A DNA stretch of 64,000 nucleotides from Mycoplana azooxidifex (GTDB lineage: Bacteria; Pseudomonadota; Alphaproteobacteria; Rhizobiales; Rhizobiaceae), in assembly GCF_014196765.1 (NCBI RefSeq), contig NZ_JACIEE010000012.1:105627-169626 (forward strand), in the 5' to 3' direction. This document shows positions 8,697 through 16,492 of this stretch, piece by piece. Both the position numbers and the translations under genes were made by a program. Each line of letters opens with the position of its first letter. Within the stretch, counting starts at the first letter, position 1. The notes below the pieces were generated by a model, which did no database searches, was not told the DNA's origin, and was given only the letters and a program-made list of their open reading frames with translations.

Positions 8697-10298
8697 TTAG
8701 AACTGCGCCAGGTACTGGGAGGGATCGATATGGGCGGCGATGACCAGGGGCGTGCTCGATGCGGGACCGCGTTGCATGACCTTTTCGAGTTCGGCGGCCG
8801 TATCGACCCGCACCGCATCGCAGGCCATCGATTTCGCCAGCATAACCACGTCGGTCTCCGGGATGGTCGTGCCAAAGCTCGGGAACTGGCGTGCATGCTG
8901 TTTCAGTTCGATGCGGTTCAGGCTGTTGTCGCAGAAGACGACGACGGTCAGGCCGAGTTTCAAGTGCGAGGCGGTACGCAGTTCGGCCTGCACCATCGCT
9001 AGGCCGCCGTCACCGGTGAAGCAGACCACGTTGCGCTCCGGCATGAGCATCTTGGCGACCATTGCCGCCGGCAGCGAATATCCCATCGAGGACAGGCCGT
9101 TGCTTGTCAGCATCGTCTTCGGTTGACGGCTGACCCAGCCCTGGCCGACGAGCAGCTTGTGCGAGCCCACATCGGAGGTGGCGATCGTGTCCGGCGTACT
9201 GGTCGCCAGCGCGATCTCGACGACATCTGTCGGGTTGAGCTTTCCCGGCACGCGACCGGCCAGGTAGAGCTCGCGCAGCGCCGCACGGTGGCGTTCGACT
9301 TCAGTCTCGCTCCAGCGTGGCCCCTCGACCTTCAGGGCACCGGCGATCGCCTCGACCACCGGCGCGATGCCACCGACTATCTCGATCTCGGACTTGTAGA
9401 TCTGATCGGTGTTCGGCACGGAATCGATGTGCACGGTCGGCGTCGAGACGGTCCACGGCTTGATCAGTTCGACGGCATCGAAGCCGATGTTCAGAAGGAG
9501 GTCGGAGGACTTCAGGAAATCCCAGACGAAGGCGTTGCAGGCCATGTCGAGCGTGCCGGCGAAATACGGATGGGTCTCGTCGACGATGCCCTTCGACATC
9601 GGCGCGACGACGATTGGGCAGCCGAGGGTCTCGGCAAGGCGGGTGATGGCCGCGCCGGCATTGCCCCAGACGGCGGATACGCCGGCGAGGATGACCGGGC
9701 GGCGCGCAGCGGCGATGCGCGCAACCGGATCGGCGACGTCGCCATAGACTTGCAGGCCATGCGCCAGCGCCTTGAGCGGCGGCAGCTCGATGTCGGCATC
9801 GACGGCCGCAGCGCCGATGAAGTCGCCGGGCGTCGAGATGTGGACGGGGCCGGGCCGATCGGCCATCGCCGTGCGCAGGGCCTTGCGCATGATCGTCGAA
9901 ACCGTCGCCGGCATGATGCTTGCCGTGTATTTGCTGATCGGCCCGAAGACCTTGTTGTGGTCGATCACCTGATGGGTGAAGTACGGCTCGCGCTTGCTCT
10001 CGATCTGGCCCGAGATGGCGACCATCGGCACGCGATCACACCAGGCGTTGGCGACGGCATTGACGAGATTTGACGAGCCCGGACCGAGCGTCGACAGCGC
10101 AACCCCGGGCATGCCGGTGATCTGGCCGTAGGCCTGGGCCATCAGGCCAGATGTGCCCTCACGCGTCCCGAGCACGAATTCCATGCCCTCCTGACGGCAG
10201 GCCTCCAGAAACGGCACGCTCGGATCGCCTGGATAGCCGAACACGTATCTTGTCCCAGCCGCCGCTAGATAGCGGACCATTACCTCGGCACAATTCAT
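8697..10298 (-). CDS. Thiamine pyrophosphate-dependent enzyme (acetolactate synthase-like)
   Basis: TPP enzyme of the acetohydroxyacid synthase/2-oxo-acid decarboxylase superfamily, 533 residues. The N-terminal PYR domain has the activating Glu in GTREGTSGLMAQAYG and the GPGSSN turn. A central domain (RRPVILAGVSAVWGNAG) is followed by the PP domain with the cofactor motif GDGGLAMVQAEL ending in DNSLN. The start at 10298 (MNCAEVMVRYLA) is chosen because residues further upstream are not family-like. First gene of the transporter/ALDH operon; likely cleaves or decarboxylates a 2-oxo acid from the imported substrate. It is not a housekeeping IlvB because no IlvN partner is present. Confidence 0.82.
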   Translation of the reverse strand: MNCAEVMVRYLAAAGTRYVFGYPGDPSVPFLEACRQEGMEFVLGTREGTSGLMAQAYGQITGMPGVALSTLGPGSSNLVNAVANAWCDRVPMVAISGQIESKREPYFTHQVIDHNKVFGPISKYTASIMPATVSTIMRKALRTAMADRPGPVHISTPGDFIGAAAVDADIELPPLKALAHGLQVYGDVADPVARIAAARRPVILAGVSAVWGNAGAAITRLAETLGCPIVVAPMSKGIVDETHPYFAGTLDMACNAFVWDFLKSSDLLLNIGFDAVELIKPWTVSTPTVHIDSVPNTDQIYKSEIEIVGGIAPVVEAIAGALKVEGPRWSETEVERHRAALRELYLAGRVPGKLNPTDVVEIALATSTPDTIATSDVGSHKLLVGQGWVSRQPKTMLTSNGLSSMGYSLPAAMVAKMLMPERNVVCFTGDGGLAMVQAELRTASHLKLGLTVVVFCDNSLNRIELKQHARQFPSFGTTIPETDVVMLAKSMACDAVRVDTAAELEKVMQRGPASSTPLVIAAHIDPSQYLAQF

Positions 10299-10356
10299 CA
10301 AAAGCCTCCCTATGGCCGCCCGCCTCCAGACGCCAACCACTCCAATGAAGACGGAT

Positions 10357-10372
10357 GTACGCAAATGTATAC
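10357..10372 (-). promoter_or_regulatory. Candidate GntR operator, copy 2
   Basis: Reads GTATACATTTGCGTAC on the minus strand, about 60 bp before the start of the TPP-enzyme gene. It matches 12 of 16 positions of the motif at 3354-3369 beside the GntR gene. Position and similarity suggest the operator controlling the whole minus-strand operon. Confidence 0.5.
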
Positions 10373-10379
10373 GACATGT

Positions 10380-10950
10380 CAATGTGGTGAAATGCATAGT
10401 CGTGGGCCGGAACGTAATAGGCGCGGTTGCCGCCGATGCGGAAGTCGAGGCCGGCGGCCTTGATCAGCGCCTCGACCCTCGGCTCGATCAGGCCGGGTGG
10501 GGGGCGGCAGTGCCTCGACAGCGACATCCTCGGGCAGGCCCTCACATTGCGCAGCATTGAACACGGTGAACCGTTTGAGGAACGGGATCGCCTGGGTCTC
10601 CTCGCCGGTCTCGCGGACGCGCTTCTTCTCGTCGTCGGGAATGAAGCGGTCGGCATAGACGACAGTGGTGCCGCGTTCGCCCTTCATCACATTGCCGCCG
10701 AGCGAAAGGGCCTGGCGAAACGTCAGCCAGCTCTGGCTGGGAAACCATGCTGGATCAATGCGCCCCAAAGGATCAGCAGCTGATGCCGGAATAGCCGCGC
10801 GCCGTGGCGGCGTTCTTGGGCATGGCGAGCGGCGCCTTGGCTGCAGCCGTTCCCCAGGGCTGGCCCCTGGCACGCGCCCTTCCTCCAGTTCGCCGATGAT
10901 CCTGTTGGTGATGTCGTCGTAAAGGTTGGTGCGATCGGCGCCGGCTGCGG
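10380..10950 (-). pseudogene. ardC: ardC-like antirestriction protein remnant
   Basis: Broken N-terminal half of an ArdC/TraC-primase-type ssDNA-binding antirestriction protein. Recognisable pieces in order, in different frames, are TNLYDDITNRIIGELEEG, AMPKNAATARGYSGI, FPSQSWLTFRQALSLGGNV, KGERGTTVVYADRFIPDD, FLKRFTVFNAAQCEGLP, then IEPRVEALIKAAGLDFRI and NRAYYVPAHDYAFHH. At least three frameshifts separate them and the C-terminal domain is gone. ArdC genes travel on conjugative elements, so this marks a decayed plasmid or integrative element at the left edge of the small-gene region. Confidence 0.8.
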
Positions 10951-11042
10951 GCGATGACGGCTCCGGCCAGCGCGATCAGGACGACAGCACCAACCCATGC
11001 GCCATATAAAGCTTGCCCAAGGATAATCATCGCATTTCGCAT
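10950..11042 (-). CDS. Small membrane protein, MRNAxI family (3' end merged with ardC debris)
   Basis: Starts MRNAMIILGQALYGAWVGAV and contains one hydrophobic helix (VVLIALAGAVIAR). The open frame continues to 10773 but enters the ardC remnant out of frame, so the natural end is uncertain and the 3' boundary given is approximate. Leader and start match the 26-residue gene at 28864-28944: both read as MRNA(M/V)I and share the leader core CGCRATCGATYGAGGAASGATC. Function unknown. Confidence 0.45.
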
Positions 11043-11282
11043 GATCGTTCCTCAATCGATCGCGAGGAACTGGTGTTGGACTGAAAATTCCAACGAAACC
11101 TTAGGCTCTAACCTCTGCTTGCGGCTTATATTCCGCTCACAATCCAACGTGGCGAAAGCCTCCTTTAAGGCGGCAGATTTCACCCAATGTCGTAATTATG
11201 AGCGCGCAGAAACCATGACATGATCGCTTCACGGTGATCACGTTGCGTAAGTCGTACTTCCTCGAAACGAAGGACAGCGACA

Positions 11283-11870
11283 ATGTTTCTGAGTAGCCTG
11301 GCACGCAGTCTGAAAGGCCGCGCCAACGATTTGTGGCTGAACATCGGGACAGCGGGGACCGCGCCTGCGGAATCGGTCGGACATGTATACTATGCAACGA
11401 TCAGCTATCGCTGCATTCGGTCACTATTGGACAGTCTGGATCTGTCCCATGAAGATAGGTTTGTTGACGTGGGCTGCGGCAAGGGGCGTGTCGTCTGTCT
11501 TGCCGCAACGCATCGCCTCTCCCAAGTTATTGGTGTCGAGTATTCGACGACCCTGGCGAGTGAAGCGAAACGGAACTCGGAAAGGATGCGAGGGAGGAAA
11601 TCGCCTGTTCAGATCTGCTGCAAACCAGCAGAAGACTTCGACTATTCTGATTCTTCCGTCCTTTACTTCTTCAACCCCTTCGAAGCACCGCTGCTAGACA
11701 GCGTTCTGCAAAAAGCTCGCGCCGATAGACGGGACAGACCTCTTCGCATGGCCTTCGTGATGGAATCCCCCGCTCAAAGAGATGTATTCGCCCGCCACAC
11801 GTGGCTCTCGTGTTACAACCGCTTCGAAGACATCGACCACCACTTGGTCGCCTTCTATCGCAACAGTTGA
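11283..11870 (+). CDS. Class I SAM-dependent methyltransferase
   Basis: Protein of 195 residues. Motif I is clear (FVDVGCGKGRVVCLAA, about residues 61-76), followed by the acidic strand end VIGVEY and a post-motif region (SSVLYFFNPFEAPLLDSVL), which places it in the Rossmann-fold methyltransferases. The N-terminal segment VGHVYYATISYRCIRSLLDSL resembles stand-alone bacterial methyltransferases of unknown substrate. It stands alone between the ardC remnant and a DUF982 gene. Confidence 0.8.
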   Translation: MFLSSLARSLKGRANDLWLNIGTAGTAPAESVGHVYYATISYRCIRSLLDSLDLSHEDRFVDVGCGKGRVVCLAATHRLSQVIGVEYSTTLASEAKRNSERMRGRKSPVQICCKPAEDFDYSDSSVLYFFNPFEAPLLDSVLQKARADRRDRPLRMAFVMESPAQRDVFARHTWLSCYNRFEDIDHHLVAFYRNS

Positions 11871-11947
11871 CGGTCCTGCTAGATCCTGCGGCTGCCCAAA
11901 AACTTTCTGAAGCACTTACGCAGCACGCCACCGGCGCGGCCTGCTCC

Positions 11948-11972
11948 GGAACTATTCGATTTTCTAGATGTT
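11948..11972 (+). promoter_or_regulatory. Candidate EcfG/RpoE2-type promoter for the first DUF982 gene
   Basis: GGAAC at 11948-11952, an 18-base spacer and TT at 11971-11972, matching the general-stress consensus GGAAC-N18/19-TT known from Sinorhizobium RpoE2. It lies 25 bp before the ATG at 11997. Confidence 0.55.
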
Positions 11973-11996
11973 TCTCCACCGATGGAGGAATGAAAG

Positions 11997-12242
11997 ATGA
12001 ACGACCCTAGATATTGGACGAAGTATGTGGAAGTGGAACTCGATGGGCCTGGTCGATTCCGCCGGGTCAGAAGTACTCGCGATGCTATCGAGTGCTTGAA
12101 TCACTGGCCATCTGAGGGAGGCGTAGCATACTCCGAAGCTATGCGCATATGTCGCGCCGTCCTCGAAGGAGGAGTGGCGCGAAGGGATGCGCGCGAAGCC
12201 TTCATCTTTGCCGCCAAGGAGGCGGGCATCCAGGTTCGGTAG
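11997..12242 (+). CDS. DUF982 domain-containing protein (copy 1)
   Basis: Small protein of 81 residues with the DUF982 pattern: an N-terminal strand (YVEVELDGPGRFRRVRSTRDAI), a Trp-Pro turn (NHWPSEGG) and two helices ending in ARREAF-like ARRDAREAFIFAAKEAG. The family is almost restricted to Rhizobiales and has no established function. A GGAGG Shine-Dalgarno precedes the ATG by nine bases, and a GGAAC-N18-TT promoter candidate lies just upstream, suggesting stress induction. Two paralogues occur at 21718 and 22995. Confidence 0.85.
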   Translation: MNDPRYWTKYVEVELDGPGRFRRVRSTRDAIECLNHWPSEGGVAYSEAMRICRAVLEGGVARRDAREAFIFAAKEAGIQVR

Positions 12243-12325
12243 GCGTTGAAAGAGCCGCAATCGGTACGCTCTGTAAATCGAGAGACGGGCCGCAGCCAGC
12301 GGCGCGATTGTGAAGTATCGCCTCG

Positions 12326-12442
12326 AATTTGTGGGCCAAGCCGGCGCCCCACGCAGCAGAGCGCCGGAAGGAGACATGCAGAAGAAGGTTGCTCAGACCA
12401 AACCCCGAACGCCTCCCTGCCCAAGAAGAGGCTAGCAGGGCC
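12326..12442. repeat. Intergenic repeat, copy A (about 117 bp)
   Basis: Roughly 90% identical to 29018-29136, starting AATTTGTGGGCCAAGCCGG and ending near GGCTARCAG. An indel at GCAGAWG... means no reading frame is kept across both copies, so it is probably a noncoding dispersed repeat. Both copies lie at the flanks of the small-gene region. Confidence 0.7.
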
Positions 12443-12515
12443 TTGATAGGCAATCCAGGTTTATGAACCAACAGCCGGGACGTGCGTTCAGCCCCCTCTG
12501 TCCCCGAGGTGATCC

Positions 12516-12953
12516 ATGAGACTAGAGCACGGACATTGTTTCTGCGGCGCTATTGAAGCGACGTTCGAAGGCGACCCCTTTTGGATATGCTTTGATCACG
12601 ATGACGACTGTCGCCGGGCAATCGGCAGCCCATTAACAATCTGGATTGGGTATCAGGCCGCGCAAGTGAACTTTAGGCGTGGTGAGCCAGCCACCTTCTC
12701 GAAGACCCGCGGCATCGTGAGGTCATTTTGCGGGACGTGTGGAACCTCGATCGGCTACGTCGACGAAGGCCTTCCGAACGAAGTGTACATCTGCGTAGGC
12801 TTCATGCACGCGCCGGAACGGTTTGCTCCCGAAGCCCATGGCTATTGGGAACTGCGTCTTCCCTACATCGTCATGAACGATGGCCTGCCGAGGATCGAAA
12901 CCTATACGCGTGCGCGAGATCCGTCACTCGGAACGCCGCGCGAACGAGAATAG
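12516..12953 (+). CDS. GFA family protein (CENP-V/glutathione-dependent formaldehyde-activating fold)
   Basis: Protein of 145 residues with a GFA/CENP-V zinc-binding fold: HCFCGAIEATFEGDP at the N-terminus, a second Cys-rich turn SFCGTCGTSIGYVDEG around residue 75, and the C-terminal APERFAPEAHGYWELRLPYI. The canonical first CRxC is partly altered (DHDDDCRRAIGSP). Members bind zinc and are carbon-sulfur lyase-like, but few have proven activity; glutathione-dependent formaldehyde activation is not shown here. A weak promoter candidate (TGAAC at 12464, 18 bases, TT) precedes it. Confidence 0.8.
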   Translation: MRLEHGHCFCGAIEATFEGDPFWICFDHDDDCRRAIGSPLTIWIGYQAAQVNFRRGEPATFSKTRGIVRSFCGTCGTSIGYVDEGLPNEVYICVGFMHAPERFAPEAHGYWELRLPYIVMNDGLPRIETYTRARDPSLGTPRERE

Positions 12954-12998
12954 AAGGTGCAACAACCATCCCGAGTGCATGACATGCCGTGGAGACCA

Positions 12999-13598
12999 CT
13001 AGCATCCTTGTGCGGAAGAGAGCCACTGCTCGCATAACATTACCTCCGTCTGGACAGAGAACCGGTTCTCCAGAAGTTCCAAAGTCGCATCGTGCGTCCG
13101 GTCCCCCGTGCTGCAGACGGCATCCTTCAGCAAAATCACTTTGTATCCAAGATCGATTGCGCCGAGGGCCGCAGCCAGCACGCAGACATCGGTCTCTCCG
13201 CCTGTCAGCACCAGTGTTCCCACGCCTTGATGTGACAAAACGCTGTGCAGCCGGCCGTTGGTCCAGGGCGAATATGTGCGTTTTTCGAAGATGCGCGCCG
13301 GTGGGACGTAGCGCTTAAGTTCGGCGACAAGATCGACCAACCCCGGATCGATGCGGGTTCTCGTCATCATGGGCCATTTCTCGTAGTAGTCGCGCCACAT
13401 GCCGGGCAGTTCGTCAGTTGATGACGGCGGTATGAAACGGGTGAAGATGGTCCGTTCCGGAAAGCGCGTCGTCACCTCGAGGACCGCATCGATCACCTTT
13501 GGCATCCAGGCTATCTGCCAGGGCGTGTCTTCGGCGAACATCCGCTGCATGTCTATGCAGAGGTGGATCCAGCTCTCGCGGTGCATCTGCATTGCCAT
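12999..13598 (-). CDS. Isochorismatase-like cysteine hydrolase
   Basis: About 199 residues of the isochorismatase/nicotinamidase superfamily. The catalytic Asp lies in IHLCIDMQRMF, a basic residue in the FEKRTYSPWTNGRL region and the nucleophilic Cys in VLTGGETDVCVLAAALGAIDLGY. The start at 13598 (MAMQMHRESW) is chosen; the frame further upstream is the divergent promoter region. The substrate may be an amide, isochorismate or N-carbamoyl compound. It shares a divergent intergenic region with the DUF892 gene, each side carrying a GGAAC-N19-TT motif. Confidence 0.8.
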   Translation of the reverse strand: MAMQMHRESWIHLCIDMQRMFAEDTPWQIAWMPKVIDAVLEVTTRFPERTIFTRFIPPSSTDELPGMWRDYYEKWPMMTRTRIDPGLVDLVAELKRYVPPARIFEKRTYSPWTNGRLHSVLSHQGVGTLVLTGGETDVCVLAAALGAIDLGYKVILLKDAVCSTGDRTHDATLELLENRFSVQTEVMLCEQWLSSAQGC

Positions 13599-13636
13599 CT
13601 GGCTCCCAAGATAGGCCAACGGCCTGTCCTCGCAGA

Positions 13637-13662
13637 AACTGCAAATTGCCCAATAGGGTTCC
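13637..13662 (-). promoter_or_regulatory. Candidate EcfG-type promoter for the isochorismatase-like gene
   Basis: On the minus strand GGAAC (13662-13658), 19 bases, then TT (13638-13637), about 40 bp before the start at 13598. Fits GGAAC-N18/19-TT. Confidence 0.45.
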
Positions 13663-13676
13663 AAACACATCGACAC

Positions 13677-13702
13677 GGAACAAACTGCGCAGGACGAGGG
13701 TT
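13677..13702 (+). promoter_or_regulatory. Candidate EcfG-type promoter for the DUF892 gene
   Basis: GGAAC at 13677-13681, 19 bases, TT at 13701-13702, about 36 bp upstream of the ATG at 13738. Divergent to the preceding promoter candidate, so both genes would be induced together. Confidence 0.5.
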
Positions 13703-13737
13703 TCTCCGCGGCAACAATTCCGTCCCAGGAGGAAGCC

Positions 13738-14229
13738 ATGCCCACACAGAAAACACTGGACGACCTGTTCGTCGACACTCTCAAGGACATCTACTACGCT
13801 GAAAAGCAGATCTTGAAAGCCTTGCCCAAGATGGCGCGTGCCGCACAATCCGAAGAAGGCAAGGCCGGCTTTCTGCTGCATCGTGACGAGACACAGGCGC
13901 AAGTCGAGCGCCTTGAGGAGATCTTTGAATTGCTTGGTAAGCCGGCCCGCGGAAAGACCTGCGAGGCAATCCAGGGGATCATTGCCGAGGGCCAGGAAAT
14001 CATGGAAGACTACAAGGGATCCCCTGCCCTTGACGCCGGGCTCATCTCCTCTGCTCAGGCAGTCGAACACTACGAAATCGCACGCTACGGCACGTTAATC
14101 GCGTGGGCCAACCAGCTCGGCTTCAAAAAGGCCGTGCCGCTCCTCAAGCAGTCTCTGGCGGAGGAAGAGGCGACGGACAAAAAACTCACAATGCTTGCCC
14201 AGACCGCGGCCAACGCAAAAGCCGCCTGA
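13738..14229 (+). CDS. YciE/YciF family ferroxidase-like protein (DUF892)
   Basis: Ferritin-like four-helix protein of 163 residues matching the YciE/YciF family: TLDDLFVDTLKDIYYAEKQI at the N-terminus, the metal-site Glu/His pattern in LLHRDETQAQVERLEEIF and AQAVEHYEIARYGTLIAWA, and the terminal LAEEEATDKKLTMLA. Family members are stress-induced and widely found in general stress regulons. A GGAGG Shine-Dalgarno precedes the ATG and a stem-loop follows the stop. Confidence 0.9.
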   Translation: MPTQKTLDDLFVDTLKDIYYAEKQILKALPKMARAAQSEEGKAGFLLHRDETQAQVERLEEIFELLGKPARGKTCEAIQGIIAEGQEIMEDYKGSPALDAGLISSAQAVEHYEIARYGTLIAWANQLGFKKAVPLLKQSLAEEEATDKKLTMLAQTAANAKAA

Positions 14230-14239
14230 GTATATCATG

Positions 14240-14266
14240 GGAACGGCCGCCAAAAGCGGCCGTTCC
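14240..14266 (+). terminator. Stem-loop after the DUF892 gene
   Basis: Perfect 11-bp stem GGAACGGCCGC / GCGGCCGTTCC (14240-14250 and 14256-14266) with loop CAAAA, ten bases after the stop codon. There is no T-run after it, so termination efficiency is uncertain. Confidence 0.6.
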
Positions 14267-14307
14267 CCGTATCTGCCGGAGCAGCGAACAAAGCGCGCTT
14301 AGACCCC

Positions 14308-14688
14308 TTACTTGGACCGATCGGGCTCGGTCTCATCAAAGTTCACATCCCAGTCTTTCTCCGGTCCCTTTTGACCGGGAGGAGTGCGGTGAGCCGTCGC
14401 ATCTTCCGAACCGGTTACGACCGTCGGCTTTGCACTAGCAACGCCCGTGCTTTTGCGATCTGCCTGGGATTTTGCATACTGGCCCTTCGCATCTTCGCGC
14501 GTCTTGAGCGCGTCCGACGGTCGGTTGCGTTCCGGGTCCTGATTGCTTTCGCCGACAGCATCCCGGTCGACATCGGGGTTATCCTTTGCTTGCAAGTAAC
14601 CGCGGGGCCGATTGACCTCGGGCCCTTCCCACCGCGGTGATTGATCGGCTGTGCCTGGTGCGCCGTCTTTCGGTTTGTCCATACCCAT
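14308..14688 (-). CDS. Hypothetical hydrophilic protein
   Basis: Protein of 126 residues (124 if started at MDKPKDG, 14682), very hydrophilic and probably disordered: rich in Asp, Lys, Pro, Gly and Ser (PDVDRDAVGESNQDPERNRP, TAHRTPPGQKGPEKDWD). No enzyme domain or membrane segment is visible. An AAGGAGA Shine-Dalgarno precedes the start. A GGAAC-N18-TT promoter candidate lies 25-49 bp upstream, so it is probably a stress-induced protein, perhaps protective like other disordered stress proteins. Function unknown. Confidence 0.65.
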   Translation of the reverse strand: MGMDKPKDGAPGTADQSPRWEGPEVNRPRGYLQAKDNPDVDRDAVGESNQDPERNRPSDALKTREDAKGQYAKSQADRKSTGVASAKPTVVTGSEDATAHRTPPGQKGPEKDWDVNFDETEPDRSK

Positions 14689-14712
14689 GATCGTTCTCCT
14701 TGCTGGAGAATG

Positions 14713-14737
14713 AACTGGTCAGGAACACATAAGTTCC
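14713..14737 (-). promoter_or_regulatory. Candidate EcfG-type promoter for the hydrophilic-protein gene
   Basis: On the minus strand GGAAC (14737-14733), 18 bases, TT (14714-14713), 25 bp before the start at 14688. Confidence 0.5.
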
Positions 14738-15054
14738 TGCCTCAGCTTCGTTGCGAAGATGGGCGTCACCGCCGCGACTGCTTTGACGATAGGCGGTCAA
14801 CCCGGGTAAGTCGGGGTGCGATGGCCCGTTGCTTGTAAGGCACGCTCCCATTGATAGGTGGATATGTGCCCGCACCCACGTCGAGCATGTTGCCTCGCTT
14901 ATCACGGGTGCGGCGCCTCGCTTCACGTGACCTCAATACGTCAAATTTAATAGACGTGACCGGCACATGTGCCACACACTGGCGCCATCGCTTCCGCATG
15001 CTTGGCAGGAACGACAGGGAGATGGCAACTTCCGCCCCATCTCGGGAGGAATAC

Positions 15055-15312
15055 ATGTCCTACTACGACGCCGCCGGCGATCCGGTGTTTCCATTCGCAC
15101 GATCGTTCAGTCCCGACGATCTGAACAGGCTTCAGCAGATCTTCGACGACTGCCTGAGCGAATGTGCCTTCTCCATCGACAGCGAACAAGCTGAAGCGCT
15201 GGGAAACACGATAATCCGGCTCTACGCTCAAGGGCAGCGCGATCCGATCGCTATCAAGGCGGCAATTCTGCCGCCGTTCAAAGGGCGTGCGTGGGCTGGA
15301 CGAACAGCCTAG
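15055..15312 (+). CDS. Small helical protein of a local paralogous family (member 1)
   Basis: Protein of 85 residues starting MSYYDAAGDPVFPFARSFS. The core shows the family pattern: Asp/Glu-Leu, then Leu-x2-(I/V)-F-(D/E), a variable turn, Ser-x2-Ala, a helix with Ile/Leu, LY-x2-G and a D-P/x ending (DDLNRLQQIFDDC, then AEALGNTIIRLYAQGQRDP). Five clear relatives are at 15055, 17646, 18260, 21326 and 23812, and a distant one at 22047. It matches member 4 end to end, including the N-terminal DAAG. The start follows CGGGAGGA. No known domain recognised; function unknown. Confidence 0.7.
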   Translation: MSYYDAAGDPVFPFARSFSPDDLNRLQQIFDDCLSECAFSIDSEQAEALGNTIIRLYAQGQRDPIAIKAAILPPFKGRAWAGRTA

Positions 15313-15366
15313 CGGCCCTCCGCGCTACACCCTACCAGCGCCGTCCGCTCACAGATGCTGAATCGT

Positions 15367-16086
15367 CTACCGCGGTTCTACGTGCAGGTTCAGGTAACCG
15401 GGATCAAACTCGGCGATTTGCTCAAGGCGTTCCCAATTGAGGACCGTTACCGTCCGCTGTGTCCATTGCAGTGCATTCTCATTGCGTAATAGCCTCAATG
15501 TCTTATTCAGATGCACCAGCGATATTCCCAGGGCATCAGCCAATTCCTGCTGGGTTAGAGGGAACGAAAAGCTGTCATCTGAGACGCGACCGACGACTTT
15601 CAGCCGGGCAAAAAGCTCACAGAACAGATGCGCCAGGTGAGATTTCTTCGAGCGCCGTCCCATCGCCACGATCCACTCACGGTGAATAGCTCCGTCAATG
15701 ACGGTCAAGAGCCACAACAGGCGCGTCAGATGCGGCTCGTTCTCGCTGATCCTTGTCAGGTCGCCATGGTCGGCAAAGGCAACGAGGCAGGGTGACAATG
15801 CTACAATGCCGTGATCCATCGTCTTCAAGGGAAAAGCGTGCAGATCGACGAAATCGCCAGCGATGTGAAGCGCTGTGATTTGCCTTTTGCCATTCTCGAC
15901 GATCCGATAGCGGGCAGCGATGCCGTCGAGGAGCAAGGTGCTATAGGGTGGCCGTGATCCCTCCGTGACAAGATCCTCATCGGTTGCGAAGCGACGTTGA
16001 CGTACGATTATCGACTGCAGAAGCTGTGCCTCCCGCGCGGAAACGGTGTCCCGGGCACGTAGGTTTGCAATGAGAGGTTCAATCAC
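15367..16086 (-). CDS. Crp/Fnr family transcriptional regulator
   Basis: Regulator of 239 residues: an N-terminal cyclic-nucleotide-binding-like beta-roll (EGSRPPYSTLLLDGIAARYRIVENGKRQI) followed by a Crp-type winged HTH (SFPLTQQELADALGISLVHLNKTLRLLRNENAL). No N-terminal Cys cluster for an FNR iron-sulfur centre is present. It starts with GTG. Such single-domain regulators are frequent in Rhizobiales and respond to unknown signals. It is divergent from the DUF6894 gene and may regulate neighbouring stress genes. Confidence 0.85.
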   Translation of the reverse strand: MIEPLIANLRARDTVSAREAQLLQSIIVRQRRFATDEDLVTEGSRPPYSTLLLDGIAARYRIVENGKRQITALHIAGDFVDLHAFPLKTMDHGIVALSPCLVAFADHGDLTRISENEPHLTRLLWLLTVIDGAIHREWIVAMGRRSKKSHLAHLFCELFARLKVVGRVSDDSFSFPLTQQELADALGISLVHLNKTLRLLRNENALQWTQRTVTVLNWERLEQIAEFDPGYLNLHVEPR

Positions 16087-16122
16087 GATCGTAGTCTCCC
16101 TGTTCCTTCCGTCCTATCATAT

Positions 16123-16147
16123 GGAACAAACCTCCCGATCTAGGATT
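16123..16147 (+). promoter_or_regulatory. Candidate EcfG-type promoter for the DUF6894 gene
   Basis: GGAAC at 16123-16127, 18 bases, TT at 16146-16147, about 80 bp upstream of the start at 16227. Confidence 0.5.
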
Positions 16148-16226
16148 TTCCGGGTGTCGCGTCATGATCTCCCGGACGAGGCGACAAGGCCAGATTACCT
16201 ATCGCATACCGAGTGGAGACTTGGCG

Positions 16227-16475
16227 ATGAAGCGCTTTTACTTCCATGTTCGTACCACCGAAGGCTTGGAGGCAGACTATGACGGCATTGCCTTCGCGGG
16301 TATCGAGGCCGCGCAAGCGGATGCCAAAGCGAGCCTATTTGAAATGATGGCGGACGATCTGTCCGCCGGCCGGCAGACGAAATATTTGGGAATCAACATC
16401 ACCGATAGCCTCGGAACAATCCTTGCTGTGGTTGATGCAACTGCTGCAATTGAGCGCCTGCCCAAGGGCTCTTGA
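16227..16475 (+). CDS. DUF6894-like small protein
   Basis: Protein of 82 residues starting MKRFYFHVRTTEGLEADYDG, then FAGIEAAQADAKASLFEMMAD and a final strand pair (GINITDSLGTILAVVDATAAIE). The start FYFHVR, the Asp-x-G turn and the A-x2-EA helix are typical of DUF6894, a small alphaproteobacterial family of unknown role that often occurs in many copies in Rhizobiales. A promoter candidate of the stress type precedes it. Confidence 0.75.
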   Translation: MKRFYFHVRTTEGLEADYDGIAFAGIEAAQADAKASLFEMMADDLSAGRQTKYLGINITDSLGTILAVVDATAAIERLPKGS

Positions 16476-16492
16476 TTCAACGATATGAACAT

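Noticed and set aside
11974..11986. Ribosome-site hairpin (CTCCA/TGGAG) before the first DUF982 gene
   Set aside because: If the stress promoter at 11948 is used, the left arm would lie upstream of the transcript start.
16084..16108. GGAAC-N19-TT on the minus strand before the Crp/Fnr gene
   Set aside because: The TT falls on the GTG start codon region, so a transcript from it would begin inside the gene; no alternative later start is plausible.
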